NCBI GenBank assembly: GCA_947095585.1
Contig: OX352762.1
Span: 49,089,540 to 49,153,539, forward strand
Length of the DNA stretch: 64,000 nt
Direction: 5' to 3'
Source: Nephrocerus scutellatus
Lineage: Eukaryota; Arthropoda; Insecta; Diptera; Pipunculidae
Under the pieces are notes generated by a model. It did not search any database, was not told the DNA's origin, and worked only from the letters and a program-made list of their open reading frames with translations. The position numbers were made by a program, and so were the translations under genes. Below are positions 44,628 to 54,884 of this stretch, one piece after another. Within the stretch, counting starts at the first letter, position 1. Each line of letters begins with the position of its first letter.

Positions 44628-45009
44628 TGTGGTGACCCACTGTAAAGTAAGAGCGAGCGATACATTCTCTCGTGTATTTTCTTAATCCGCTGCTCTTACA
44701 TTTGCACTTGATCATCACATCACATGCATGCGCTTTGATCACAGGTATGTGCTCTTTTCTAAGCTACCATCATTGTTGCGTAGCAGCAAAATAATACAAC
44801 TCGTATATAATACGCTTTTAGTTTTTTTAGAAGATATATTAGTGTTTATAACTGGGTTTAAATATGTTCCAGTTTTCTTGTCCATGCTAATTATTGAATT
44901 TAAGGTTGATTTTATCCAGAAAATCGTGATAAACATAACGTTTTACTATTTACTCATTTATCCATCTGATCTTTTTTAATTAAATAATAAATAAATGTTA
45001 CTCTCCACA
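44628..45009 (+). mobile_element. G2 3' LTR
   Basis: About 382 bp starting tgtggtgaccc and ending ctctccaca, giving TG...CA ends. An AATAAA-rich stretch (44983-44995) lies near its end. No matching 5' LTR is in the window because the element's 5' side has been replaced. The right edge is set where RTE-like LINE sequence begins and is approximate. Confidence 0.6.
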
Positions 45010-46445
45010 AGTCTTGATTAGTGATAATGTCCGGCCATCTTATTCTCAGTATCCTCCTTAAGCACTTGTTGACGAAAACTTTCCACGTTTCGCAGGCATA
45101 CAAGAGTACTTAGAGAACGTTAGATCTGAAGATCATTAGCTTTAGATTCCGGGAGATTTGCGAGGAGTTCCAAATATTATTTAGCATATTAAAGAAGTGT
45201 CGCGTCTTGTTTACACGAGAGCACACATCCGAGTCAGCACCACCATTTTTTGACATCCAGCTGCCCAAATAACAAAACTTATCGACTTCCTCTATCTGAT
45301 GTTCGTCAATCGAGAGATCACAAGTAGTTTTGTATTTAAGACGTTGATTTTTAAACCCACTTTATTAGCGTAGAGTTCTAGTGAGTTTAATTTTCGCTCC
45401 ATATCACCTAGCGATGTTGATAGGAGACAGATATCATCGGCATAGTTTAGGTCTTCTAGGCGGTGAAAAACATTCCATGGCAAACCCGATGGAGTACGGG
45501 TTACTATTTTCATTACCCAGTCGATGACTTGTGAAAAGCAATGTTGAGAAGGTGCAACCTTGCTTGATTCCCGAGTAGATGTTGAAAGGTGAGCCAAGAT
45601 GACCGTTATGAATGACGCGGCATGTTGAGTCGCGGTACAGCTTCTTAATGATGTTAATGATTTTTTCCGGAACACCATAGCAAGACAAAATCTGCCCCAT
45701 CATGTTTCGACCTACGCTATCAAAAGCGCGTTTAAAATCTACAAAAACCATATACAGAGGAGAGCGATACTTAACTGACTGTTCAATGATTACATGCAGG
45801 GTGTTAATTTGATTAGTAAAAGACAGTTTGGGCGAAATCCTGCTTATTCATTTCTTAAAATTGGATCTAACGCATTCTGTAAGCGTAGAGGAGATCACTT
45901 TGTTTATGGTGTTTAGCAGAGTAATTCCTCTCCAGTTTTCGCAATTGCTCAAATCACCTTTCTTAGGGAGTTTGACTATTAAGCCTTCTTTTAACGACGA
46001 TGGATCCATTCCCAGATATCTTGATATATCGCATGCAATGTTCGCGTAGTTAACTCGACGTCGGCTTGGAGAAGTTTTGTGTAGATTTTGTCATTGCCTG
46101 CTGCTTTACCTGATTGCAGTGAACGAATTGTTGGCCTTATCTCATCCAACGAAGGAGAAGCGACGCTGATGTTAAGTAGCCTCTTAGGGTGCATATGTGG
46201 GTTGGTGGACGTGCCTGGCGAAGTACAATTCAAAACATTCTTAAAATGTTCTGTCCAGCGGGTTAATTGATGTTCCTCCATAAGGATCAAAGAGCCATCT
46301 ATTGCCTTAACAGGGTAGTTGATGTGGTGTTTCTTGATTTAAATCTTGCAATAATAATTCTATCGGATATTGCTCGCCAGTCCTGTAATGATCTTCTCGC
46401 GGCTTTAGAGAGTAGAAATCCCACTCCATTGGCATGGTGTTCTCC
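45010..46445 (-). pseudogene. RTE-like LINE, RT fragment
   Basis: On the minus strand, 46290-45991 reads the RT N-terminus (LTRWTEHFKNVLNC, RSLQSGKAAGNDKIYTKLLQ). 45751-45434 reads MVFVDFKRAFDSVGRNMM (motif A), GVPEKIINIIKKLYRD and GIKQGCTFSTLLF. 45678-45292 reads LEDLNYADDICLLS, with YADD intact. Stops and frame changes separate the parts. The motif set is closest to RTE-type elements, but the clade is tentative. No poly(A) tail is seen at the low-coordinate end. Confidence 0.75.
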
Positions 46446-46484
46446 TAATTATTAATTACATAATTATTCCAAAGATTTTTTCTT

Positions 46485-46796
46485 TACATTCTAAAACATT
46501 TTCATATGAAATTTTATTTATTACGTTATTTTTCTTTATAGCTTTTAATATTAAATTACAAGTATTACTTTCGCTTGTAGGATACGAGTACTTATATTTT
46601 TATTATCTGATGCAGTTTTGATGTTGGCAAATTCTAGAGGTTCATCATCATTTACATAAAAAAATGCATTCTTAATAACTGTTCTTATATTATTAATTTC
46701 TTTATTACTTAAAGTATATAAGTTCACGATATTGGCGTTTGTCCAATGTATTGCGTATGCAATATTTATAATTTCTTCTTTTATCACCGTCACCCC
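46485..46796 (-). pseudogene. env: Errantivirus-type env fragment
   Basis: The minus ORF 46551-46820 resembles the middle of the env ORF at 54600-54800 of the errantivirus in this window (IKEEIINIAYAIHW there IKEDLINIKYAIQW; PLEFANIKTAS there ALEFANIKVLS). About 75 codons remain, with no signal peptide or membrane anchor. Its first codons (MGSITEGDGVT) come from the adjacent minisatellite, so the ORF crosses a junction. It is a relic of a related, not identical, element. Confidence 0.65.
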
Positions 46797-48170
46797 ATCC
46801 CCCTCAGTTATCGACCCCATCCCTATAGAGCTGTCTTACCATCACCATTCAACTCAGTGACACCGAAAACAATAGAATCAACACTAATATCGGTCACCCC
46901 CCCCCACTCAGTTATTGACCCCATCCCTCTAAAGCTGTCTTACCATCACCATTCAACTAAGCCACCACGAAAACCATAAAATCGACACTAATATCGGTCA
47001 CCCCCCCCCCCTCAGTTATCGACCCCACCCCCTAGAGCTGTCTTGCCATCAGCATTCAACTCAGCGACACCGAAAACCATAGAACAACACTAATATCGGT
47101 CACCCCCTCCACCTCAGTTATCGACCCCATCATCTAGAGCTGTCTTACCATTACCATTCAAATCAGCGACCACGAAAACCATAGGATCAACACCATAGGT
47201 CACCCCCCTCCTCAGTTTTTGACCCCATCCCTCTAGAGCTGTCTTACCATTACCATTCAAATCAGCGACCACGAAAACCATAGAATCAACACTAATATCG
47301 GACACCCCCCCCCAGTCATAGACCCTATCCCTCTAGAGCTGCCTTACCATCAACATTCAACTCAGTAACACCGAAAACCATAGAATCGACACTAATATCG
47401 GTCACCTCCCCCCTCAGTTATCGACCCCATCCCTGTAGAGCTGTCTTACCATTACCATTCAAATCAGCGACCACGAAAACCATAGAATCAACACTAATAT
47501 CGGTCACCCTCCCCCATCAATTATTGACCCCATCCCTCTAGAGCTGTCTTACCCTCACCATTCAACTCAGCGACACCAAAAACCATAGAACAACACTAAT
47601 ATCGGTCACCCCCTCCACCTCAGTTATCGACCCCATCATCTAGAGCTGTCTTACCATTACCATTCAAATCAGCGACCACGAAAACCATAGAATCAACACC
47701 ATAGGTCACCCCCTCCTCAGTTTTTGACCCCATCCCTCTAGAGCTGTCTTACCATTACCATTCAAATCAGCGACCACGAAAACCATAGAATCAACACTCA
47801 TATCGGACGACCCCCTCCCCCCAGTCATAGACCCTATCCCTCTAGAGCTGCCTTACCATCAACATTTAACTCAGTAACACCGAAAACCATAGAATCGACA
47901 CTTATATCAGTTACCCCACCCCACTCAGTTATCGACCCAATCCCCATAGAGCTGTCTTACCATCACCATTCAACTCAGCGACCACGAAAACCATGAAATC
48001 GACACTATTATCGATCACCCAGCCCCCTGCGGGAATATAACTCGCCCATAGGAGTTTACTACCAGCACTATTCGTCTCGGCGATACCGAAAACGGTGGGT
48101 CCGACACTTAAATCGCCTGCCACGCCTCCCCCAACCAAAAAATGTGCTACCCCCCACGAACCTATATTTG
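46797..48170 (-). repeat. C-rich minisatellite of about 101 bp with a protein-like minus strand
   Basis: About 13 units with the plus-strand core cagttatcgaccccatccc...tagagctgtcttaccat recur every 99-104 bp. On the minus strand most units read MVFVVADLNGNGKTAL or a close variant, followed by GSITE-GGVTDISVD. Two neighbouring units (ORF 47929-48177) stay in frame, and the more diverged one (PTVFGIAETNSAGSKLLW) keeps the V-F-x-x-A-x-x-N-x-x-G pattern. Units of 102 bp hold frame, while others of 100 or 101 bp break it. A D-x-N-x-(D/N)-G core resembles FG-GAP/VCBS-type repeats, but this is only a resemblance. It looks like a decayed repeat-protein exon or a minisatellite derived from one. Confidence 0.7.
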
Positions 48171-48179
48171 ATTCCACAT

Positions 48180-48635
48180 AGTAACTAATATGTATACCAA
48201 CTTTGCTACTAAGTTAAGGCAACCTAAATTAACTTTGCAACTATTTGTTACATACGCATACGCGCAGCTGCAACAACAAACTTTGAAATGGAAATAAGTT
48301 TATGGCTCTTCATTAAGCATACGCATACGCGCAGCTGTAATAAAAAACCAAATATTAATTGCGCACACGCGCAGACGAAAACCATAAATCCCAAATCATT
48401 AATGGATCGGACATTTAAGTGGCCACCTACGACAAACCCTATGGACAATCATAAAATCTGCTGACAACATCCCAACATAAAGAACAGTAATACTTGCATG
48501 CACATATAGAATAAGATAGGTATAAAAGAACGAGATTGTTTAAGCTTATAGTTAGTTATTTTTTTGAACTGAATAAAGAAGCAGCTCTGCTTCAAAAAAT
48601 ATTTTTTTCCAAAACTTTATAAGTAAAATTTTAAT
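48180..48635 (+). mobile_element. Errantivirus 5' LTR
   Basis: The sequence agttaaggcaacctaaattaa... (from 48212) to ...taagtaaaattttaat matches the 3' LTR at 56563-57078. The 32 bp before it (from 48180) also align with a diverged copy of the duplicated 5' end seen in the 3' LTR. U3 has two copies of a roughly 67-bp repeat (catacgcatacgcgcagctg...), whereas the 3' LTR has three. A TATA box and AATAAA follow. The LTR drives transcription of the element. Confidence 0.8.
48521..48528 (+). promoter_or_regulatory. LTR TATA box
   Basis: tataaaag lies about 50 bp before the AATAAA signal at 48572-48577. The same pair is at 56964-56971 and 57015-57020 in the 3' LTR. Position and conservation in both LTRs suggest the U3 promoter and the R-region poly(A) signal. 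Confidence 0.6.
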
Positions 48636-48654
48636 TGGCGCCCGAGCAGGGACC
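48636..48654 (+). other. Errantivirus primer-binding site, tRNA-Lys type
   Basis: tggcgcccgagcagggacc directly follows the LTR. It differs by one base from the lysine-tRNA primer site common in retroviruses, and it begins TGG as the complement of a tRNA CCA end. Confidence 0.75.
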
Positions 48655-50109
48655 AGTGACACAGTTCAACAGTTAACAAAAAATTTTTTTAAGAACATTT
48701 AAGTAAGTTCAAATAAGCACAATAAGAACATTTAAGTAAGTTCACCAGTGCTAATAAAATTTTTTTGAAAGTTCGAGTAAGCATACATTTAAGAACATTT
48801 AAGTAAGTTCGCGAGTGCTAAACTTCTCGATCACACGCGTTATTTATCGCAACGCCGTATAAAACATTTAAGTAAGTTTTAGCACAAAGTGCCGGCAAGA
48901 TAAGGAGAAACGTATTTTTCCAAAGCGTGATACCGTTAACAATTGTGTTCGCTGGTGCCATTAAACTGTTGGGGAAAAATTAAATAAAGGGTCCCTTAGT
49001 ATCCAGAAAAGGAAAAAAGGAGGTGTCAGAAGATACCAGCCGCCCCACCGGGAAAAGAAGAAAAACAGCTAATAATATAATAATAATTCAACAGCCTTCA
49101 ATCAAAAATAATCATCATTATCATCAAGTAACGATGCTGATTTATATGTAAGTTATAAGGAAATCAAAATTTTTTTACAAATAAAGTGAATAAGTAATTA
49201 AAGTAGAGTTATAAAAAAATATAAAAAATATAAAGTAAAATAAAGGGAAAAAGTTTAACTAACAAAAGATATATTAAGAAATTTTAAAAAAAGGTGAAAT
49301 TAAAAAAAAACAACCCATAAAAATTAAAATTTTTCTTGTAAATTCTCTAATCGGGGATACACACACACACACACACACACTGCGTGCTCGTTTTGTGGCA
49401 AAATCATTCACAAATGACGCAGCGGCGGCGAACAGCGTTGCTCACAAAGCACAGAGCTCAGACTTTGCCGTGATCTGATGCGATATAGCGATATTTAAAA
49501 ATTGTATATTGGGGTCCCCAAGGGGCCGATCGCTCCAAATTTACAAAAAGTGATTTCCATCGAAGACAGACATGTGTACAAAATTTAAAGAAAATCGGGT
49601 AAATTTTGTAAAATATTTGTATGAGAGCCACCCGACCCCGCAGCCCGAGGGGCCTCAAATTTTAATAGAAAGTGTTGTGTTGGGAGATATACATGTGTGC
49701 AAAATTTCAATAAAATCGGGCTGTAGGAAGTCGGTTAAAAATGGATCACAAGATTTGGCCAGCCATCCAGCCAGCCAGCCAGCCACGGGCAAGTGAAGTT
49801 AATATAGAGAATTTAATAAAATTGAGTACATAGGAAAAAATTTTATTTTGAAAAAGAACAAGCAACAAAAAAGTAAGAAATCTAAAAGAGATAAATTTAA
49901 AAGAAAATTTAGTATATTTATGAAAAAATATCAACCAGCAAAAAAATAAAAAGTTAAAAATCTAAAACAAATTTTCTTTGAAATAAAACCATATAGCTGA
50001 AGTTAATAATATAATAATAATAACTATATTGAAATACAATTTTTTTTATTTACTACTTGTTGAAATATAATTCTTTGAGTGACAAAATTTTACTAAACGA
50101 CTGACGAAA
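48655..50109 (+). other. Errantivirus leader, no gene, interrupted by S1
   Basis: The untranslated leader has direct repeats of aagaacatttaagtaagttc (near 48690, 48726, 48791) and an AT-rich region. It is split by S1 at 49311-49814. Nothing coding is seen before gag at 50110. Confidence 0.65.
49311..49814 (+). mobile_element. S1-family element in the errantivirus leader
   Basis: Begins caacccataaaaatt and ends tatagagaattt, between an A run and taataaaattg. It has an (AC)n tract at 49360-49380, two acatgtgt/GC-block repeats and, just before its end, a (CCAG)n tract (49760-49785). It is a third subtype with a shorter interior. Confidence 0.75.
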
Positions 50110-51394
50110 ATGGTAAACGAAAATTTAAACAGACCACCAGTACTCCAAGCCCCTCAACAACGATTGGTACCACCTGTAAATCCAGCACAAATGGACCAAC
50201 CTTCTTCACACCAAGCTGCACTGTCCGTCGGTTCTCTAGCATTGGAAACTCTCGTTAGAAATATAGTTTCAGTAGTACTCCAAGGTGAAGTAAAGAATTT
50301 AATTGAATCTGTTATAAATCCTAATTTAATTAGACAGCAATATGTCGACCAGGGCATAAATTCCGAATATGGAAATAATCTAGATCAGCTAGATAAGGTT
50401 CCGGACTTTGTCCGCTGCTTGAGAGATTTCTCAGGTCTCAGACCAGAGGAATTTAGTTCATGGAAGAAAGGAGTTGAAAGAGTCCTCAGACTCTATAAAT
50501 CTCAGAAAGGCTCACCGAAGTATTTTGCTATTCTAAGCGTCACTCGTAATAAAATTATAGGACATGCAGATGCTGTCCTAGAGTCATATAACACACCGCT
50601 TAATTGGGAATGTATTTCACGCTGTTTGGCCCTGCATTATGCAGACAAACGAGATTTAGGAACACTTGAGTATCAACTCACCTCTCTAGTTCAAGGAAAC
50701 TGATTTACCCAGACTGCTAGGCATTAGAGAACCATTAGATTTGCCACAAGCATTACATTTTTGTCTTAAGCTTGAAAATCAGAACTATAGTACTCATCAT
50801 GCAACATATACTCCGAATCCTATTAGAAAATTTCAAGGACCATCACCATCACTACCACCTCGTAGACCTGTTCCAAATTTTACTCATCAACAATTTTATC
50901 CTCAACTCGGACATATTCCATCTCCACAACGACCACAACAATTTCAACATTACCGACCTTTTGAACGCAATTTCGCAAATAACCAATTTAATCAGAACTA
51001 TCGGACAGAACATGCTCAGAATAATTTTGCTTTTAAGAGAAATCAACAACCAGCTCGACCTATTCAACCTAAACCACAACCTAGACCTGAAACAATGGAT
51101 GTAGACCAAAGCATGCGTTCTCGCATGGTAAACTACATGAATCGTCCAAATTTTAATAACTCTCATGGCAAAAGGCAATCCCAAGATTTTGATTTACCTG
51201 CAAAACATCCACGGTACTTCCACATTAACGCAGAAAAAATAGATACTGACTATACGAAACCACCAGATGACCAATTATCTTATCAACAAACGGTCAAAGA
51301 ACAACATTATACGGACGGACAAACCTTAGACGAATATATAGAACAACAAGACAGACTAGTTTATGAATCTCACGATTCTAATTTTCTTAACTAA
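50110..51394 (+). pseudogene. gag: Errantivirus gag, one frameshift
   Basis: The first frame, 50110-50703, has a proline-rich N-terminus and the capsid region (VPDFVRCLRDFSGLRPEEF, SSWKKGVERVLRLYK, NKIIGHADAVLESYN). A +1 frame change near 50700 leads to 50741-51394. That part is rich in Pro, Gln, Asn and Phe and holds PETMDVDQSMRSRMVNYMNR, the usual gag end of the gypsy group, with no CCHC knuckle. Combined length is about 420 residues, normal for gypsy-group Gag. It would form the particle shell. The break makes this copy non-functional. Confidence 0.85.
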
Positions 51395-52101
51395 GTTTCC
51401 GACATACATTTTTAAATCACTCCTCTCTGCCATATTTCGAGTGCAAGACGGGGAGCGGACAAATTTTAAAGATTTTAATTGATACCGGATCAAATAAAAA
51501 TTATATACAACCTTCTCTTGTAAAAAACCCGATTCCCAACGAACAATGTTTTTATGCTAATTCTGTCGGTGGCAAAGTTAAAATTACTCACCACAAACTC
51601 ACAAATCTTTTCGGCTTAAAGGACGTACAAATAAAATTTTTTCTTTTACCTACATTAAAATCCTTTCACGGAATCCTAGGGAACGACAGTCTCAAACAAT
51701 TATCAGCGGTAATACACACCAAAGACAATATAATGACAATAAAGAACGGACATAAAATTCTGATGAAACAATTTGCTTCCGACTCTATTCACGCAACTAA
51801 TCTACGCACAGAACACATGACGAAGAAACAAAAAGAACAAATCAGATCTTTAGTAGTAATATTTCCAAATCTTTTCTCTGAACCAGATGAAAAGTTAACC
51901 TACACAACAAAGGTAATAGGAGAAATTCGTACCACAACAGATAACCCAATATATTCCAAATTTTATCCTTACCCAATGTCCTTAAAGAATGAGGTAGAAA
52001 AACAAGTAGAAAAACTCTTAGAAGACGGAATTATACGACCTTCAAGATCGCCTTTTTATTTCTCCAGTATGGATCGTTCCAAAAAAAATCGACGCCAGTA
52101 A
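51395..52101 (+). pseudogene. pol: Errantivirus pol start: protease and RT N-terminus, frameshifted
   Basis: The frame is open from about 51400. It holds the aspartic protease active site ILIDTGSNKNYIQPS (near 51478) and the flap/second half (FFLLPTLKSFHGILGNDSL). It continues into the RT N-terminus (SKFYPYPMSLKNEVEKQVEK, LLEDGIIRPSRSPF). An extra T in a run near 52050 and a second indel near 52125 push the conserved WIVPKK...DYRKLN segment out of frame before pol resumes at 52138. Confidence 0.85.
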
Positions 52102-52137
52102 CGAAAAAAAGTATAGAATGGTATTGACTACAGAAAA

Positions 52138-54150
52138 TTGAATTCGGTCACAATTTCAGATAGATACCCTATTCCAGATATAAATAAAGTCCTTTCACAA
52201 CTAGGAAAATGCAAATGGTTTACAGTTTTAGATTTAAAAAGCGGATTCCACCAAATCCCACTCAAACCATCCGATATTGAGAAAACAGCATTTTCTGTTA
52301 ACGAGGGAAAATATGAGTTTACACGTTTACCATTCGGATTAAAGAATTCTCCGTCAATCTTTCAACGAGCTCTAGACGATATCCTACGTGCTCATATAGG
52401 GAAAAGATGCTACGTCTACATAGACGATATAATAATTTTTAGTCAGAATGAAGATGAGCATGCAAAAGACATTTTTGAAATATTTAAAACTCTTAACGAG
52501 GCAAACATGAAAATCCAAAGGGAATTCTTTAAAAACGAAGTAGAATTTTTGGGATTTGTAGTTTCCCACGAAGGTGTTAAAACCAATCCTGAAAAAATTA
52601 ATGCAATACAAAATTTTCCTGTCCCTAAGACACTCAAAGATCTTAGATCATTTTTAGGTCTTTCAAGTTACTATAGACGTTTTGTCAAAGATTACGCTAA
52701 GATTGCAAAACCACTTACAAGTTTTTTAAGAGGAGAAAACGGAAGGTGTTCGAAAAATGCTTCAAACAAAAAACCCATTAATCTAAACAAAGAAGCAGTA
52801 GATGCTTTAAACAAAATTAAAAACATACTCACTTCCAAGGACGTAATTCTAATGTATCCCGATTTTACAAAAAGTTTCGAGCTTACCACAGACGCTTCAA
52901 ACTACGCAATAGGAGCGGTACTCAGTCAAAACGGCAAACCTATAACTTTCATATCTAGAACTTTAAATAAATCCGAAGAGCACTATGCAGCAAATGAAAA
53001 AAAAATGCTTGCGATAATATGGGCTTTAAATTCTTTACGTAATTACCTTTATGGTACAGCCAAAGTTAAAATTTATACTGACCACCAACCACTCACCAAT
53101 GCCACTCAGAATAACAATATGAAAATGAAAAGATGGAAAGCAATTTTGGAAGAGTACAACTACGAAGTCTTTTACAAACCCGGTAAGAGTAATGTTGTTG
53201 CTGACGCTTTATCGAGACCACCTCAAATCAATCAAATAGATTCCACTGCCGCCACAATCCATAGTGATGAAAGTTCTGGACAAAATTTAATTCCCACAGT
53301 TAACTGCCCCATTAATGTTTTCAAAAATCAAATAATTCTGTTAATTGGAAATGAAGACAGTTACCAATTTAAGATACCTTTCCCTACATACCACAGACAC
53401 ATTTTAATCAAAAGAAATTTTAATAGAGATAATTTAATTACCCTTCTCAAAAGATACCTCAACCCAAGTGTTATAAATGGAATACAAACAGAAGAAAGAA
53501 TAATGGGAGAAATTCAGGAATTTTACCCATTACATTTTTCCAAATATAAAATCAGATACACCCAAAGTCAAGTACAGGACCTTACAAACGAAGAACAGCA
53601 AGTAGAAGAAATTCTCAATGTACACAAAAGAGCACACCGTAATAGCCGCGAAAATAAAATGCAACTTCTAGAAAAATTTTATTTTCCCAAAATGAACAAT
53701 AAAATTAATGACATAGTCAAACAATGTAAAATATGCAAACAATCTAAATATGATCGTCATCCTAACAAAATTGAAATTTCTCCAACCCCTATACCTCAAT
53801 ACGCAGGCGAAATAGTACATTTAGACATTTACGTTACCGACAAGAAACTCGTTCTCACCGCAGTTGATAAATTGACAAAATACACACAAGCCAATCTTAT
53901 TGAATCTAGATCTTCCGAAGATATCAGAGAACCTCTAAGAAAATTATTATTTGCCTTCGGAGTACCAAAAACAGTCGTGATGGACAATGAAAAGACCCTT
54001 AATTCAGCCTCCATTTGTTTCATGTTAGAAGATCAACTAGGCATTAGCATATTCAAAACCCCTCCATACGCAAGTTCTGTAAACGGACAAGTCGAACGCT
54101 TCCACTCAACGTTGTCAGAAATATTGCGATGTTTAAAATCGATGTTCTAG
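52138..54150 (+). CDS. pol: Errantivirus pol: RT, RNase H, integrase core (670-residue open frame)
   Basis: The longest open frame in the window. Residues 1-180 are RT with VLDLKSGFHQIPL, LPFGLKNSPSIFQR and the intact palm site YIDDIIIFS. The connection LRSFLGLSSYYRRFVKDYAK follows. RNase H spans about 235-365 (LTTDASNYAIGAVLSQ, HYAANEKKMLAIIWAL, YTDHQPL, NVVADALSRPP). Integrase spans about 490-665: a His/Cys zinc domain (KRAHRN...CKICKQS), then D in VHLDIYVTD, D in VVMDNEKTLN and E in NGQVERFHSTL. The integrase C-terminus is missing because of a frame break or deletion at about 54140. All visible catalytic residues are present. Confidence 0.9.
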   Translation: MNSVTISDRYPIPDINKVLSQLGKCKWFTVLDLKSGFHQIPLKPSDIEKTAFSVNEGKYEFTRLPFGLKNSPSIFQRALDDILRAHIGKRCYVYIDDIIIFSQNEDEHAKDIFEIFKTLNEANMKIQREFFKNEVEFLGFVVSHEGVKTNPEKINAIQNFPVPKTLKDLRSFLGLSSYYRRFVKDYAKIAKPLTSFLRGENGRCSKNASNKKPINLNKEAVDALNKIKNILTSKDVILMYPDFTKSFELTTDASNYAIGAVLSQNGKPITFISRTLNKSEEHYAANEKKMLAIIWALNSLRNYLYGTAKVKIYTDHQPLTNATQNNNMKMKRWKAILEEYNYEVFYKPGKSNVVADALSRPPQINQIDSTAATIHSDESSGQNLIPTVNCPINVFKNQIILLIGNEDSYQFKIPFPTYHRHILIKRNFNRDNLITLLKRYLNPSVINGIQTEERIMGEIQEFYPLHFSKYKIRYTQSQVQDLTNEEQQVEEILNVHKRAHRNSRENKMQLLEKFYFPKMNNKINDIVKQCKICKQSKYDRHPNKIEISPTPIPQYAGEIVHLDIYVTDKKLVLTAVDKLTKYTQANLIESRSSEDIREPLRKLLFAFGVPKTVVMDNEKTLNSASICFMLEDQLGISIFKTPPYASSVNGQVERFHSTLSEILRCLKSMF

Positions 54151-54154
54151 TTAC

Positions 54155-54884
54155 CATAAATATTGGGTTTGCAAAAATTCAAGAGGGATCATTTAAATTC
54201 ATTCATTTACTCGAACTGGACAAGTACGAAGATTTTTTAACAAACACAAGACAAGAAAATATTTTAATAAGAACCATACACTATATTCATTTCTTGGACA
54301 CGAACTCAACCAAACCATTGACATACTGAACACAATAAAACCTAGGACAGACAGAAAAAAAAGGTATTTTAATTTTCTGAGTACAGCCTTTGAAATTTAT
54401 AGCAGGAAGTCTTGACCATGACGACATAATGTTAGTTAACAAGACGTTAGACGAACTAATTAGCAATAATAACCAGCAAGTAGTAATTAACAAAGCGTTT
54501 AATGAAAAAATTAATATGTTAACAAATGTAACCAATCAAATTATAATTTCCCAGAAAAAAAGCGAATTCCTTAATAATGAATTAATAATTATCAGTATCC
54601 AAAATAGAACAAGATTAATAAAAGAAGATTTAATAAATATAAAATATGCCATACAATGGGCAAAGAATAATATAATCAACTCTATTTTGCTAAATAAAAA
54701 AGAAATTAATATTGCAATCGAAAAACTCGAGAAAGATAAAATACCTTTTAATAGTATAGAAGAAGCATTAGAGTTTGCAAATATTAAAGTATTAAGTAAT
54801 CACACAAATGTTATGAATATTGTAAAAATCCCTTTAACAAAGAATGAAATATATGAAAACTTTATAATTAAACCAATAAAAAAA
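54155..54884 (+). pseudogene. env: Errantivirus env, N-terminal and central part, decayed
   Basis: Follows pol with no clear signal peptide. A short segment near 54180-54260 reads FKFIHLLELDKYEDFL. A basic RKKR site near 54354-54365 fits the furin-type cleavage found in insect-retrovirus F-like envelope proteins. A one-base frame change after it leads to ORF 54390-55025, with FIAGSLDHDDIMLVNKTLDE and a long helical segment. The frame is cut at 54885 by S1, so the last 47 codons of that ORF are S1 sequence. Env would mediate membrane fusion. This copy is broken at the frame change and the insertion. Confidence 0.75.

Noticed and set aside
44739..44979. 65- and 83-residue ORFs in the G2 LTR
   Set aside because: Hydrophobic AT-rich frames inside the LTR without any domain signature.
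46900..47020. C-runs considered as a CRISPR-like or telomeric repeat
   Set aside because: Unit of about 101 bp, no unique spacers, no telomere motif; a minisatellite in a eukaryote.
50772..51184. Two 110-residue ORFs overlapping gag
   Set aside because: His/Asn/Leu-rich or antisense readings of the Pro/Gln-rich gag tail; gag is supported by family motifs.
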